DNA of 64,000 bases from contig NZ_JBCJKP010000001.1 of the NCBI RefSeq assembly GCF_039503195.1, positions 7,440,001 to 7,504,000 on the forward strand, read 5' to 3'. A model generated the notes under the pieces. The model was given only the letters and a program-made list of their open reading frames with translations. It ran no database searches and was not told the origin of the DNA. Of this stretch, positions 42,578-51,168 are shown one piece after another. The DNA comes from Streptomyces mirabilis. GTDB lineage: Bacteria; Actinomycetota; Actinomycetes; Streptomycetales; Streptomycetaceae. Position 1 is the first letter of the stretch. Each line of letters starts with the position of its first letter. The position numbers and the translations under genes were made by a program.

Positions 42578-43039
42578 ATGCAGACCTCGCCCGACTCCCC
42601 GGTCACTTCTTCCGCGTCTCCCGATCGCTGCCCCGCATCTCCGTCCCCCGCTTCCCTGGTCCGTGAGTTCCACCTCGCCTTCGGGCTCGACGCGCGCAGC
42701 ACGCCGGCGGAGGTCTCCCCGGCGCTCGCCGCCCACCGCGGTGAACTGCTCGCCGAGGAGGCCGCCGAAGTCGCCGAGGTCTCGGTCTCGGGCCCGCTGG
42801 ACCGGCTGGCGCACGAGCTGGCCGACGTCGTGTACGTGGCGTACGGCACCGCGCTCGTCCACGGCATCGACCTCGACGCGGTGATCGCCGAGGTCCACCG
42901 CTCCAACATGACGAAGCTGGGCCCCGACGGCCGCGTCGCCCGCCGGGCCGACGGCAAGGTCCTCAAGGGGGAGCACTACCGGGCGCCGGACGTGTCGGAG
43001 GTGCTGCGGGGGCAGGGGTGGAGGGGCGGGGACGCGTAG
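42578..43039 (+). CDS. MazG-like / phosphoribosyl-ATP pyrophosphohydrolase-like protein
   Basis: 153 residues. All-alpha NTP pyrophosphatase signature: REFHLAFGLD, then ELLAEEAAEVAEV (ExxE) and LAHELADVVYVAYGTALVHG (ExxD), binding magnesium. HRSNMTKLGPDG matches the MazG-like family. It probably hydrolyses a (d)NTP or related nucleotide; the exact substrate is unknown. The first 25 residues are Ser/Pro-rich. The start is set by the leaderless-type hexamer. Confidence 0.82.
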   Translation: MQTSPDSPVTSSASPDRCPASPSPASLVREFHLAFGLDARSTPAEVSPALAAHRGELLAEEAAEVAEVSVSGPLDRLAHELADVVYVAYGTALVHGIDLDAVIAEVHRSNMTKLGPDGRVARRADGKVLKGEHYRAPDVSEVLRGQGWRGGDA

Positions 43040-43063
43040 ACCCCTCTGCTCGATCGGCCCGGC

Positions 43064-44323
43064 TCAGTCCCCGACGGCGGTCTGCTGTCGTGCCTCACCC
43101 TCCGCCTCGGGCTGTTCCGGTGCGGCCCCCTCGGGCTGCGCCACGGGGCCCCGGCGCTCGGGGAGACCGAACCGGGCCGTGAGCCGTTCGGCCAGCGGCT
43201 GGGTGTAGCGGGCGGTGAGCGGGCCGAGCACGACCAGGATCAGCACGTACGCCGTGGCCAGCGGGCCGAGTGAGGGTTCGATGCCGGCCGTGACCGCGAG
43301 CCCGGCGATGACGATGGAGAACTCGCCGCGCGCGACCAGCGCACCGCCCGCTCGCCACCGGCCACCCACGGAGATACCGGCCCGGCGCGCCGCCCAGTAC
43401 CCGGTGGCGATCTTCGTCAGAGCCGTGACGACGGCCAGCGCGAGCGCGGGCAGCAGCACCGGCGGGATGCTCGCCGGGTCGGTGTGCAGCCCGAAGAAGA
43501 CGAAGAAGATCGCCGCGAAGAGATCCCGCAACGGGCTGAGCAGCGTGTGCGCGCCCTCCGCGACCTCGCCGGACAGGGCGATGCCGACCAGGAACGCCCC
43601 GACGGCGGCGGAGACCTGGAGCTGCTGCGCGATGCCCGCGACGAGGATCGTCAGGCCCAGCACGACGAGCAGCAGCTTCTCGGGGTCGTCGCTGGAGACG
43701 AAGCGGGAGATGACACGGCCGTAGCGGACGGCCACGAACAGGACGAGTCCGGCGGCTCCCAGGGCGATCGCGAGTGTCACACTGCCCGCGGCCAGCCCGA
43801 CCCCGGCCACCAGCGCGGTGACGATGGGCAGGTAGACCGCCATCGCCAGGTCCTCCAGGACGAGGATGCTGAGGATCACCGGTGTCTCCCGGTTGCCCAC
43901 CCGCCCCAGGTCGCCCAGCACCTTGGCGATGACACCGGACGAGGAGATCCAGGTGACGCCCGCCAGGACCACGGCGGCCACCGGACCCCAGCCGAGCAGC
44001 AGCGCGGCGGCCGCGCCGGGCAGGGCGTTCAGGGTGCAGTCGACCAGGCCCGAGGGGTAGTGGGCCTTGAGGTTGGAGACCAGATCGCTGGCCGTGTACT
44101 CCAGGCCGAGCATCAGCAGGAGCAGGATGACGCCGATCTCGGCGCCGGTGGCGACGAACTCCTCGCTCGCGCCGAGCGGGAGCAGCCCGCCCTCGCCGAA
44201 GGCGAGGCCGGCCAGCAGATACAGCGGGATGGGGGAGAACCGCAGACGGGCGGCGGCCCGCCCCAGCAGCCCGAGACAGAGGATGATGGCGCCGAACTCG
44301 ATCAGCAGAACAGCAGAGTGCAC
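43064..44323 (-). CDS. khtU: CPA2 cation:proton antiporter (KhtU-like)
   Basis: 419 residues with about twelve helices and the Na+/H+ exchanger fold of the KefB/CPA2 group: IPLYLLAGLAFGEGG, GLEYTASDL, SAAVGAFLVGIALSG and ARGEFSIVIAG. The C-terminal 45 residues are a Pro/Glu/Ala-rich cytoplasmic tail with no RCK domain. GTG 44323 starts 4 nt after the preceding RCK-C protein, so the two form a membrane antiporter plus regulatory subunit, as in KhtTU (YhaTU) potassium/proton efflux. The symbol is by analogy. Confidence 0.8.
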   Translation of the reverse strand: MHSAVLLIEFGAIILCLGLLGRAAARLRFSPIPLYLLAGLAFGEGGLLPLGASEEFVATGAEIGVILLLLMLGLEYTASDLVSNLKAHYPSGLVDCTLNALPGAAAALLLGWGPVAAVVLAGVTWISSSGVIAKVLGDLGRVGNRETPVILSILVLEDLAMAVYLPIVTALVAGVGLAAGSVTLAIALGAAGLVLFVAVRYGRVISRFVSSDDPEKLLLVVLGLTILVAGIAQQLQVSAAVGAFLVGIALSGEVAEGAHTLLSPLRDLFAAIFFVFFGLHTDPASIPPVLLPALALAVVTALTKIATGYWAARRAGISVGGRWRAGGALVARGEFSIVIAGLAVTAGIEPSLGPLATAYVLILVVLGPLTARYTQPLAERLTARFGLPERRGPVAQPEGAAPEQPEAEGEARQQTAVGD

Positions 44324-44327
44324 CCGC

Positions 44328-44813
44328 TCACTCCCGTCCGAGTATCGCCGCGGCGCCGTCGACGCCTTCGCGGGTGCCGACGACGATCAGGGTGTCCCCG
44401 CCCGCCAGCCGGAAGTCCGGCGTCGGCGAGGGGATGGCCTCGGCGCGGCGCAGCACCGCCACCACCGACGCGCCGGTCTCGGTCCGCATCCGGGTCTCGC
44501 CCAGCACTCGGCCGTTCCAGCGGGAGGTCGCGGCGATCTCGATGCGCTCGGCGATCAGCCCGAGGTCAGTGGTGTAGAGCAGGCTCGGGCTGTGGTGGGA
44601 GGGCTTCAGCGCGTCGATCAGCGAGGCCGCCTCACCGCTCGTCAGCCGCAGCGACTGGGCGCAGGAGTCGGGGTCGTCGGCGCGGTACACGCTCACGGTG
44701 CGGGCGCCGTCGCGGTGCGCCACCACCGACAGGTGGCGCTGTTCGCGCGTCATGAGGTCGTACTGGACCCCGATGCCCGGCAGTGGCGTCGCCCGAAGGC
44801 GTGGCGTGGACAT
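44328..44813 (-). CDS. khtT: RCK_C (TrkA-C) regulatory subunit, KhtT-like
   Basis: 161 residues. The N-terminal half (LPGIGVQYDLMTREQRHLSV) resembles KhtT, and the C-terminal TrkA-C domain has SRWNGRVLGETRMRTETGAS then RLAGGDTLIVVGTREGVD (each in part). It binds a small ligand such as a nucleotide and gates the antiporter. ATG 44813 follows GGGGAG at 3-4 nt; an in-frame upstream ATG at 44930 reads through repetitive, non-protein-like sequence. It is cotranscribed with the antiporter. Confidence 0.83.
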   Translation of the reverse strand: MSTPRLRATPLPGIGVQYDLMTREQRHLSVVAHRDGARTVSVYRADDPDSCAQSLRLTSGEAASLIDALKPSHHSPSLLYTTDLGLIAERIEIAATSRWNGRVLGETRMRTETGASVVAVLRRAEAIPSPTPDFRLAGGDTLIVVGTREGVDGAAAILGRE

Positions 44814-44837
44814 GATCTCCCCTTGTTCATCGAGTCG

Positions 44838-44910
44838 GTTGCTCATCGCGTCGTGTCGTTCGTCGAGTCGCGTCGCGTCGCGTCGATTCGCGTCGAGTCG
44901 CGGTCGTGCG
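44838..44910. repeat. Degenerate GTCGCGTCG / GTCGAGTCG repeats
   Basis: About eight overlapping GTCGMGTCG-like units in the 257-bp spacer between the divergent antiporter subunit and histidine kinase genes. Role unknown. Confidence 0.55.
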
Positions 44911-45070
44911 TTCCCGTGCAAAACGGTCATGCTGCCATCCCCCGTACGGTGGCGACATGGGTGTTGGCACGGATGGACACGACCGCTCGGCAGGCGCGAA
45001 GCTGATCGGGACAGCGGCGTCGCCGCAGCTCGGAAGGGTTGGAGGGACAGGAAGGGACGGACAGAAGAAC

Positions 45071-46147
45071 GTGTCGCTGTTCCGGCGGATCTTCCTGCTC
45101 AATGCCGCGGGCCTGACCGTGGCCACCGCGCTGCTGCTGGGCCCGGTCACCGTGTCGACGCCAATACTGCCGGGCGAGGTGCTGGTCGTCGTCGCGGGGC
45201 TCGCGGCGCTGCTCGTCGTCAACGCCCTCGTGCTGCGGATAGGACTGGCCCCGCTGCAACGGCTCGGCCGGGCCATGGCCACCGCCGACCTGCTGCATCC
45301 CGGGGCCCGGGCACCGGTCACCGGCCCCGCGGAGGTCGCCGGGCTGATCACCACGTACAACACCATGCTCGACCGGCTGGAGACCGAGCGCGCCACCAGC
45401 TCGGCCCGCGCGCTCTGCGCGCAGGAGGGCGAGCGCCGACGTATCTCCCAGGAGCTCCACGACGAGGTGGGCCAGACCCTGACCGCCGTGCTGCTGCAGC
45501 TCAAGCGGGTCGCCGACCAGGTGCCCGGGGAGCTGCGGGAGGAGGTGCGGCAGGCGCAGGAGGCGACCCGCGGCAGCCTGGACGAGATCCGCCGTATCGC
45601 CCGTCGGCTGCGCCCCGGGGTCCTGGAGGAACTCGGTCTGCACAGCGCGCTGCGGTCGCTGGCGGCCGAGTTCACCCCGCACGGCCTGTCCGTACGCCAC
45701 CACCTCGACGGAGATCTGCCGCCGCTGACCGAGGAGACGGAACTCGTGGTCTATCGGGTGGCTCAGGAAGGGCTCACCAACACGGCCCGGCACGCGGGCG
45801 CCGATCACGCCGAACTGCGCTTGCGGCGGGTCGTGGATGTGGACGGTGGCGACGGCATCGAGCTCCTCGTGCGGGACAACGGCAAGGGCCCCGGCCGGCT
45901 GCGGGAGGGGGCGGGGATCAGCGGTATGCGGGAGCGGGCCCTGCTGGTCGGCGCCGCGCTCTCTGTCGGGGCCGGGCCGGGGGCGGGCACCGACGTACGG
46001 CTGCGCATCTCGACGGAGACCGGCGCATCGAAGACGGGCGCATCGAAGACCGGGGCATCGAAGACCTGCGCATCCACGACAGGCGCGTCGACGACCGGCG
46101 TACCGCCGCAGCTCCGCGCCGCTACCGCTTTCGAGGGAGACCGATGA
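45071..46147 (+). CDS. NarL-type sensor histidine kinase
   Basis: 358 residues from GTG 45071 (VSLFRRIFLLN). Two hydrophobic segments (about 3-27 and 33-52), HAMP, then HisKA_3 with His130 in RRISQELHDEVGQTLTAVLL (in part) and HATPase with NTARHAGADHAELRL, DNGKGP and GISGMRER. A longer start, ATG 44957, is preceded by TACGGT at 6 nt and cannot be excluded; related kinases begin at the SLFRRIFLLN segment. The C-terminus has five 15-bp repeats coding TGASK. The stop overlaps the response regulator (ATGA). Confidence 0.87.
   Translation: MSLFRRIFLLNAAGLTVATALLLGPVTVSTPILPGEVLVVVAGLAALLVVNALVLRIGLAPLQRLGRAMATADLLHPGARAPVTGPAEVAGLITTYNTMLDRLETERATSSARALCAQEGERRRISQELHDEVGQTLTAVLLQLKRVADQVPGELREEVRQAQEATRGSLDEIRRIARRLRPGVLEELGLHSALRSLAAEFTPHGLSVRHHLDGDLPPLTEETELVVYRVAQEGLTNTARHAGADHAELRLRRVVDVDGGDGIELLVRDNGKGPGRLREGAGISGMRERALLVGAALSVGAGPGAGTDVRLRISTETGASKTGASKTGASKTCASTTGASTTGVPPQLRAATAFEGDR
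46021..46095 (+). repeat. 15-bp tandem repeat encoding TGASK units
   Basis: Five consecutive 15-bp units (46021, 46036, 46051, 46066, 46081; consensus CGGCGCATCGAAGAC) extend the kinase C-terminus after the HATPase domain. Confidence 0.85.
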
Positions 46148-46863
46148 CGTCCGTGCCGCCCATGTCGTCCGTTCCGGCCATGTCGTCCGAGCCCGACCGG
46201 CGGCCCGGTGGGGGGCGGCCCACCCGGGTTCTGCTCGCCGACGATCACACGCTCGTGCGCCGTGGCGTACGGCTCATCCTGGACGGCGAACTGGACCTGG
46301 GCGTCGTGGCCGAGGCCGGGGACGGTGCCGAAGCGGTCGCGCGGGCCCGAGACACGGACGTGGACCTCGCCGTCCTCGACATCGCGATGCCCCGGATGAC
46401 CGGACTCCAGGCGGCCCGCGAACTCTCCCGCCGCCTTCCCGGCCTGCGCATCCTCATCCTGACGATGTACGACAACGAGCAGTACTTCTTCGAGGCGCTC
46501 AAGGCCGGGGCCTGCGGTTACGTACTGAAGTCGGTCGCCGACCGCGATCTGGTCGAGGCGTGCCGGGCGGCGATGCGCGACGAGCCGTTCATCTATCCCG
46601 GCGCCGAGACCGCGCTCGTACGCACCTATCTGGAGCGGATGCGGCGCGGCGAGGCACTGCCCGTGCGGACCGTCACCGACCGCGAGGAGGAGGTGCTCAA
46701 GCTGGTCGCCGAGGGCCATACGACGAAGGAGATCGCCGAACTGCTCTACATCAGCGCCAAGACCGTGGAGAGCCACCGGGCGAACCTGCTGCACAAGCTC
46801 GGCCTGCGCGACCGCCTCGAACTCACCCGGTACGCGATCCGGGCCGGGCTCATCGAGCCGTGA
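46144..46863 (+). CDS. NarL/LuxR-family response regulator
   Basis: 239 residues. The receiver has VLLADDHTLVRRGV, phospho-acceptor Asp79 in LAVLDIAMPRMTG and GYVLKSV. The LuxR HTH (about 170-232) has TDREEEVLKLVAEGHTTKEIAE and KTVESHRANLLHKLGL (in part). It is translationally coupled to the upstream kinase. By position this corresponds to the S. coelicolor pair described as affecting the transition to secondary metabolism, as I recall. The first 25 residues are low-complexity (MSSVP repeats). A strong terminator follows. Confidence 0.92.
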   Translation: MTSVPPMSSVPAMSSEPDRRPGGGRPTRVLLADDHTLVRRGVRLILDGELDLGVVAEAGDGAEAVARARDTDVDLAVLDIAMPRMTGLQAARELSRRLPGLRILILTMYDNEQYFFEALKAGACGYVLKSVADRDLVEACRAAMRDEPFIYPGAETALVRTYLERMRRGEALPVRTVTDREEEVLKLVAEGHTTKEIAELLYISAKTVESHRANLLHKLGLRDRLELTRYAIRAGLIEP

Positions 46864-46903
46864 CCCGGGCCGGACAGGAACTGGACAGGCACTGGACATG
46901 GAA

Positions 46904-46931
46904 AGGGCCGACCCGTGCACGGGTCGGCCCT
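46904..46931. terminator. Bidirectional terminator, 28-bp perfect palindrome
   Basis: AGGGCCGACCCGTG and its complement are directly abutted (46904-46917/46918-46931), followed by CTCTTGG, between convergent genes. Confidence 0.85.
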
Positions 46932-46951
46932 CTCTTGGTGGTGCCGCCGGA

Positions 46952-47452
46952 TCACTTCACCGTCACGACGACGGTGGGCGAGACGACCTTGCCCGCCATG
47001 ACCCGAAGCTGCTCCGTGCCCTTGTTGTTGAACTTGGTGACCAGGGAGTAGCTGCTGCCGTTCTTGAGCACGGTGCTGGACTTCAGAGCGGTCCACTTAC
47101 CGTTGTGCATGCGCAGCAGCACCACCTTGGTGCCGACCTTCACTCCCTTGGCGCGTCCGGTGAACGTCACCGACTGGCCGGCCTTCACCTGGGTCTTGCT
47201 CGCCCTGGCGGTGATCGAACCGTTGGCCATGGGCATGCCGGTCCTGGTCGGCTTCGCGGTGCTGGTCCTGGTGGGCTTGGCGGTTCCGGTCCTGGTCGGC
47301 TTCGCGCTGCCGGTCATGCTCGGCATCGGGCTCGGTGAGGCCGCGCTCGGGGACGCGGCGAAAGCGCCCGCCGTCCCGGCCGACAGCAGAGCGACGGAGA
47401 GCGCGCCGGCGCCGATCGCCTTGGCACAGCGGCTGCGGAGTGTGGAATTCAC
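46952..47452 (-). CDS. Secreted Ser/Thr/Pro-linker protein, unknown function
   Basis: 166 residues. The signal peptide (residues about 1-35, ending AGAFAASP) precedes a linker of three eight-residue repeats (AKPTRTGT, AKPTRTST, AKPTRTGM; nt 47237-47312). A C-terminal beta-rich domain of about 75 residues (GKWTALKSSTVLKNGSSYSL and following) resembles immunoglobulin-like or SH3-like secreted modules. GTG 47452 follows AGGAG at 7 nt; the frame extends to 47533 without a ribosome site. Probably exported; function unknown. Confidence 0.78.
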   Translation of the reverse strand: MNSTLRSRCAKAIGAGALSVALLSAGTAGAFAASPSAASPSPMPSMTGSAKPTRTGTAKPTRTSTAKPTRTGMPMANGSITARASKTQVKAGQSVTFTGRAKGVKVGTKVVLLRMHNGKWTALKSSTVLKNGSSYSLVTKFNNKGTEQLRVMAGKVVSPTVVVTVK

Positions 47453-47748
47453 GTGTGACTCCTGACGTGGCGGGTCCCCCCACAAACGGATCACGCCCGT
47501 ATGGGCGAAATGTTCGCTTTTGAGGTTATCCACGTCAGGGCCGAGCCTGCGACCGGACGAGGGTTCGATCCTTGTGGGAAAAGCGTCAAAAAACCCTCAC
47601 TATCGGACAAAAACGCCTGGTCGGCGCCGCCTGCGGAGGGTTACCAACTTCTTACCCAGCGTCCATTGTGATCGCTCCGAGGTGATCGCTCCGGGCAGCG
47701 CCCCCGCCCCGTCGCCTTGGCCGACGAGTCCGCGGACGTCCGCGGACG
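47453..47748. other. Intergenic region upstream of the secreted-protein gene
   Basis: 296 bp without a supported gene. It contains a short CGCCCGTATGGGCG dyad (47493-47506) and a tandem TCCGCGGACG pair near 47729-47749, but no convincing promoter hexamers. Confidence 0.4.
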
Positions 47749-48265
47749 TCAGGAGCGACGGCGCATGTCCGCGCCGTACACCGTGCGGTGGTCCGGGACG
47801 ACGATCCGGCTCGCCGGAAACTCCCGGTGCCCCTGGGCGAGGAAGCCGTCCAGGTCCAGCGACGGGTCGCGGCGCGGTGGCTCGCGCAGGGGCTCCTCGA
47901 AGTTGTCCCGGTGGACGGGTGCGACGACGCCGGCGCTGCCCAGGGTACGCAGCAGCCGGGGTACGTAGTGGTGGGTGGCGGTGCTGGAGGGCACGGCGAC
48001 CATCGCGGCGTCCACCGCCGGCCGGATGGCGTTCGGCTCACGGGTACGGGCGAAGACGGACACCGCGTAGCTCCCGCCGCCGGGGTACCGGACGCCTCCC
48101 GCTGTACAGCCCGGGCAGGGTCCCGGTCTTGGCCGCGATCGTCACGTCGTCCGGGAACTGCGCCACTCAGCCGCTGAGTGAGGCGACGGCCCGAGACGTG
48201 ATGAGCCATCAGTTCCTCCGGCACTGGCCGATGTCGGGGGCCACGGGGGCGTGGTGGGACGTCAC
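47749..48265 (-). pseudogene. Decayed chimeric hydrolase: class A beta-lactamase-like fragment joined to MBL-fold tail
   Basis: Three successive frames of the minus strand carry recognisable pieces. At about 48200-48265: LMAHHVSGRRLTQRL. At 48080-48170: FPDDVTIAAKTGTLPGLYS with the KTG motif of serine beta-lactamases. At 47749-48080: GVRYPGGGSYAVSVFARTRE, the strand after KTG. That last frame then continues into VAPVHRDNFEEPL and ASRIVVPDHRTVY, which resemble the C-terminus of UlaG-like metallo-hydrolases. Two frameshifts and loss of the N-terminal catalytic half make it non-functional. Confidence 0.6.
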
Positions 48266-48345
48266 GACCCTGATCACGCCCGCCCGGTCGTCGGTCCGCC
48301 GCGGACGACACCCCAAGGGGTCGACCGCGGCGAACCGACGTCGAA

Positions 48346-50205
48346 TCAGCCGTCGATGCGGTGCTGGGTCCAGAACGAGGTCAGGTCCGTGGTCGTGGCG
48401 GCCTGGGCGGCCGCCTTGAACTCGGCCGTGGTCGAGACGCCGTACCAGTGCGACGTGGCGTAGTCCTTCAGCAACTTCGCCATGGCGGTGTCACCGAGGA
48501 CGCGCCGCAGATCGTGCAGGGCGCACTTGCCGTAGCCGTAGACGACGGTGGAGTACCGGGACGAGTGGGCGTCCCAGTAGGCCATCGAGTTGGTGATCTT
48601 CTCCGCCGTCGAGGCCCAGGAGACGCTGTTCCAGCAGTTCGTGCCGGTACTGCCCAGCGCCAGGTCGGTGGCGTAGTCGGTGAACGCCTCGTCCAGCCAC
48701 GGGCTGTTGTACTCGTCGTCGCCGACGATCCCGTAGAACCACTGGTGCCCGATCTCATGGGTGAGCGCCGTGGTGGAGACCAGGTCGAGGACGAACCCCG
48801 GGTACTCCATGCCGCCGAACCAGAAGTTGTTGTCGATCACGGCGTCCAACTCGCCGTACGGGTAGGCGCCGAAGCGGCCCGCGTGGGCGTCCACCGCGGT
48901 CTTCGCGGTGGTGAGCATGGACTGTGCGCTGGACGAACTGATCCCCGAGACCGAGTAGATGTTGATCGGGGTGCCCGCCGCCGACGTACCCGAGATCTTG
49001 CTGAACGGGCCCGCCGCCCACGCGAAGTCACGGACCTTGGAGGCGGTGGCCGTGGTGACCGTGCGTCCGCTGGAGCCGGGGGTGTCCACCGAGGTGCCCG
49101 TGGCCGGGACCAGCAGGGTGGTCGGATGGTCGAGGGTCACCTTGAAGTCGGCGGCCAGGGAGTAGAACGACTCGCCGTTGTTGGTGTACGGGTCCAGGTG
49201 CCAGCCCGAGCCGTCCTTGATGGCGAGAACCGGCAGCGCGTTGCCGATCATGCTGAACGCGCCGTCGTAGCCGAACCGGTCGGCGCCGCTGGGGACGGTG
49301 ATCCCCAGGTCGAAGCCGATCGTGGTCGACTGGCCCTGCGCCAGCGGGGTCGGGAGGGCGATCCGGAGCGCGGTGCAGCCGACCGACAGGGCGCCCGCGG
49401 TGCCCCCGGTGACGTTGCTGACCGCGATCGGCATCGCGGAGCAGGTGCCGTGGTAGTTGTCCCACAGCCTCAGGTACACCTCGCTGAGCGCGGTGGAGGA
49501 GGCGTTGGTGAACGTCGCGCTCTCGTGGCCCGTCCAGACCGTGCCGCTCGTGTTGCTGCTCAGGCTGACGGTGTACGAGGGGGCGGCCGGCGTGCGCGTG
49601 GAGTCCGCCGGCGGGGTCGTGCCGCCGGAGGTGTCGAGGGCGATGTCGTCGAGGACGAAGCTCGTCTGGAGGCTGGAGTCCTCGGTCCCGGTGAAGGCGA
49701 GGCTCACGGTCTGGCCCGCGAACGCCGACACGTCGAACGACTTCTGTACGTAACCGGTGGCCTTGTTGAGGTTCGAGTACGTCGCCAGTGTCGTACTGCC
49801 GATCTTCGCCGTCAGCTTGTCGTACGCGGTCGACGAGGTCGTCTCGGCGGTGTCGATGTGCAGCCAGAAGGTGAGCGTGGCGCTGCTGCACCCGGACGGG
49901 ATCGTGACGCTCTGCGAGAGGGTGTCGGTGTGCGTACTGCCGACACCGTTCATCCAGGCGAAGCTGGTGCCGCCGTGGGCGCTCTGACCGGAACGGCTGG
50001 TGATCACGGTCGACGACGACTGGGTCCAGGGTGAAGTCCCGCTCTCGAAACCACCGTTGGTGACCACCTGGGCCGGAGTGCAGTCGGCGGCCAGTGGTGC
50101 CGTGGGCGGCGTGGCCGCCGCCGGGGTGACGGGGAGCAGGGCTGCGGCCAACGCGGCGATGCCCAGTGCGCTCGCGGCGAGGGCCTTGTGGGGGGTCGGT
50201 CTCAC
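48346..50205 (-). CDS. Secreted M1-family metallopeptidase with N-terminal carbohydrate/beta-sandwich domain
   Basis: 619 residues. The signal peptide (about 1-33, ending TPAAATPP) is followed by a jelly-roll-like domain (about 45-200: VVTNGGFESGTSPWTQ). After a short Pro/Thr linker comes an M1 aminopeptidase-like N-domain and catalytic domain with zinc motif HEIGHQWFYGIV and the third ligand Glu in WLDEAFTDYA. The usual GxMEN exopeptidase motif is GGMEY here, so the amino-terminal binding mode may differ. It lacks the large C-terminal HEAT domain of cytosolic PepN. GTG 50205 follows AAGGAG at 7 nt. Confidence 0.9.
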   Translation of the reverse strand: MRPTPHKALAASALGIAALAAALLPVTPAAATPPTAPLAADCTPAQVVTNGGFESGTSPWTQSSSTVITSRSGQSAHGGTSFAWMNGVGSTHTDTLSQSVTIPSGCSSATLTFWLHIDTAETTSSTAYDKLTAKIGSTTLATYSNLNKATGYVQKSFDVSAFAGQTVSLAFTGTEDSSLQTSFVLDDIALDTSGGTTPPADSTRTPAAPSYTVSLSSNTSGTVWTGHESATFTNASSTALSEVYLRLWDNYHGTCSAMPIAVSNVTGGTAGALSVGCTALRIALPTPLAQGQSTTIGFDLGITVPSGADRFGYDGAFSMIGNALPVLAIKDGSGWHLDPYTNNGESFYSLAADFKVTLDHPTTLLVPATGTSVDTPGSSGRTVTTATASKVRDFAWAAGPFSKISGTSAAGTPINIYSVSGISSSSAQSMLTTAKTAVDAHAGRFGAYPYGELDAVIDNNFWFGGMEYPGFVLDLVSTTALTHEIGHQWFYGIVGDDEYNSPWLDEAFTDYATDLALGSTGTNCWNSVSWASTAEKITNSMAYWDAHSSRYSTVVYGYGKCALHDLRRVLGDTAMAKLLKDYATSHWYGVSTTAEFKAAAQAATTTDLTSFWTQHRIDG

Positions 50206-50495
50206 ACGAAACTCCTTTGAGGCGGCCGGGATTCCGGCCTGCTCGGTGGCCGCCCTGACGGCCTGGGTGCGCCGGGGGCAGCCGGGGGCTGCGCGCATCG
50301 CTTGCGCGATCGCTGGGGTGAGATTTCCGTTGCGTCTCCCTGTGGTCAGGGCTACGGCTGCGGGAAGCCTGGCAGATTTGACCGGGGCATGCCATCAGTG
50401 ACGGGTAAAAGTGTTCGCTGACCTGAAGTGTTCGGGCTCCGCCCACGGCCGTGGTCGGTACGAGTCGGTCGAACTCAGTGATCAGTGATGAGCGA
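50206..50495. other. Spacer upstream of the M1 peptidase gene
   Basis: 290 bp without a supported gene. It includes a TGATC-rich stretch near 50478-50503 (GATCAGTGATGAGCGATCAG-like repeats) at the end of the next gene. No clear promoter is recognised. Confidence 0.35.
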
Positions 50496-51110
50496 TCAGT
50501 GATCCGGGAGCGCGGCGTGCGGGCCGAGCTGCCGGGAGAAGGCGTCCCGTGCCGGGGCGGACAGCAGGTCGCCCGCTCCGGTGAACAGCCGGTACAGGGA
50601 CGGGCCGTACCGCTCGGCCAGTTCCGCGTTGTGGGCCAGTACGTCGAGCTCGTTGGCGGCGGTGATCTCCAAGAACGCTCGCAGGTCGTCGTCCGCGGGG
50701 ATGTGCTCGCGGCCGGTGAAGCGATCACGGAAGACCACGGGCCGATCGCGCCCGATCCGGGGAAGGACGGTGTCGCGGTCGCAACTCGCGTACAGGTACA
50801 CCAGTGCCTCGGCCCGGTCGCCGATCAGCTCCGCCAGGGTCGCCCGCTCGGCGACCGGCAGCAGGTACGGGTCGAAGCCGTCGGTTCCGTACGCGGCATG
50901 GCACAGCCCCGCCGCCTGGATCGCGGGGTCACCGCCCCAGTCGGCCAGGAGCCGTCGGACACGGCCGAGGTGCTCCAGCAGCGTGCCGCCCGGATGCGGC
51001 ATCTCGGCGGTTCCCCGCGCACGTAGGAAGGCTTCGGCGCGCGACCACCGGGACGCGTCACGGTCGCCGGTCTCTTCGGGAACTTCGCGTGCTTCGGGTA
51101 CTTCGGTCAC
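50496..51110 (-). CDS. DUF6817/HD-like domain protein
   Basis: 204 residues. The segment HPGGTLLEHLGRVRRLLADW then GLCHAAYGTDGF and ALVYLYASCDRD resembles a degenerate HD-type helical domain with His residues but no clear HD doublet. It matches the DUF6817-type proteins, whose function is unknown. GTG 51110 follows AAGGGG at good spacing. The longer ORF to ATG 51170 would make its start codon overlap the start codon of the divergent acetyltransferase, so I reject that start. Confidence 0.72.
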   Translation of the reverse strand: MTEVPEAREVPEETGDRDASRWSRAEAFLRARGTAEMPHPGGTLLEHLGRVRRLLADWGGDPAIQAAGLCHAAYGTDGFDPYLLPVAERATLAELIGDRAEALVYLYASCDRDTVLPRIGRDRPVVFRDRFTGREHIPADDDLRAFLEITAANELDVLAHNAELAERYGPSLYRLFTGAGDLLSAPARDAFSRQLGPHAALPDH

Positions 51111-51168
51111 TTCAGCCCCTTCGGGATGAGGATTCAACGTCTCGGCAGGCCACTGAGAGACTCCCACC

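Noticed and set aside
47652..48311. 219-codon minus-strand frame as an intact gene
   Set aside because: Only a small part (LMAHHVSGRRLTQRL) matches anything. The similarity then continues in other frames, so it is part of a pseudogene, not a gene.
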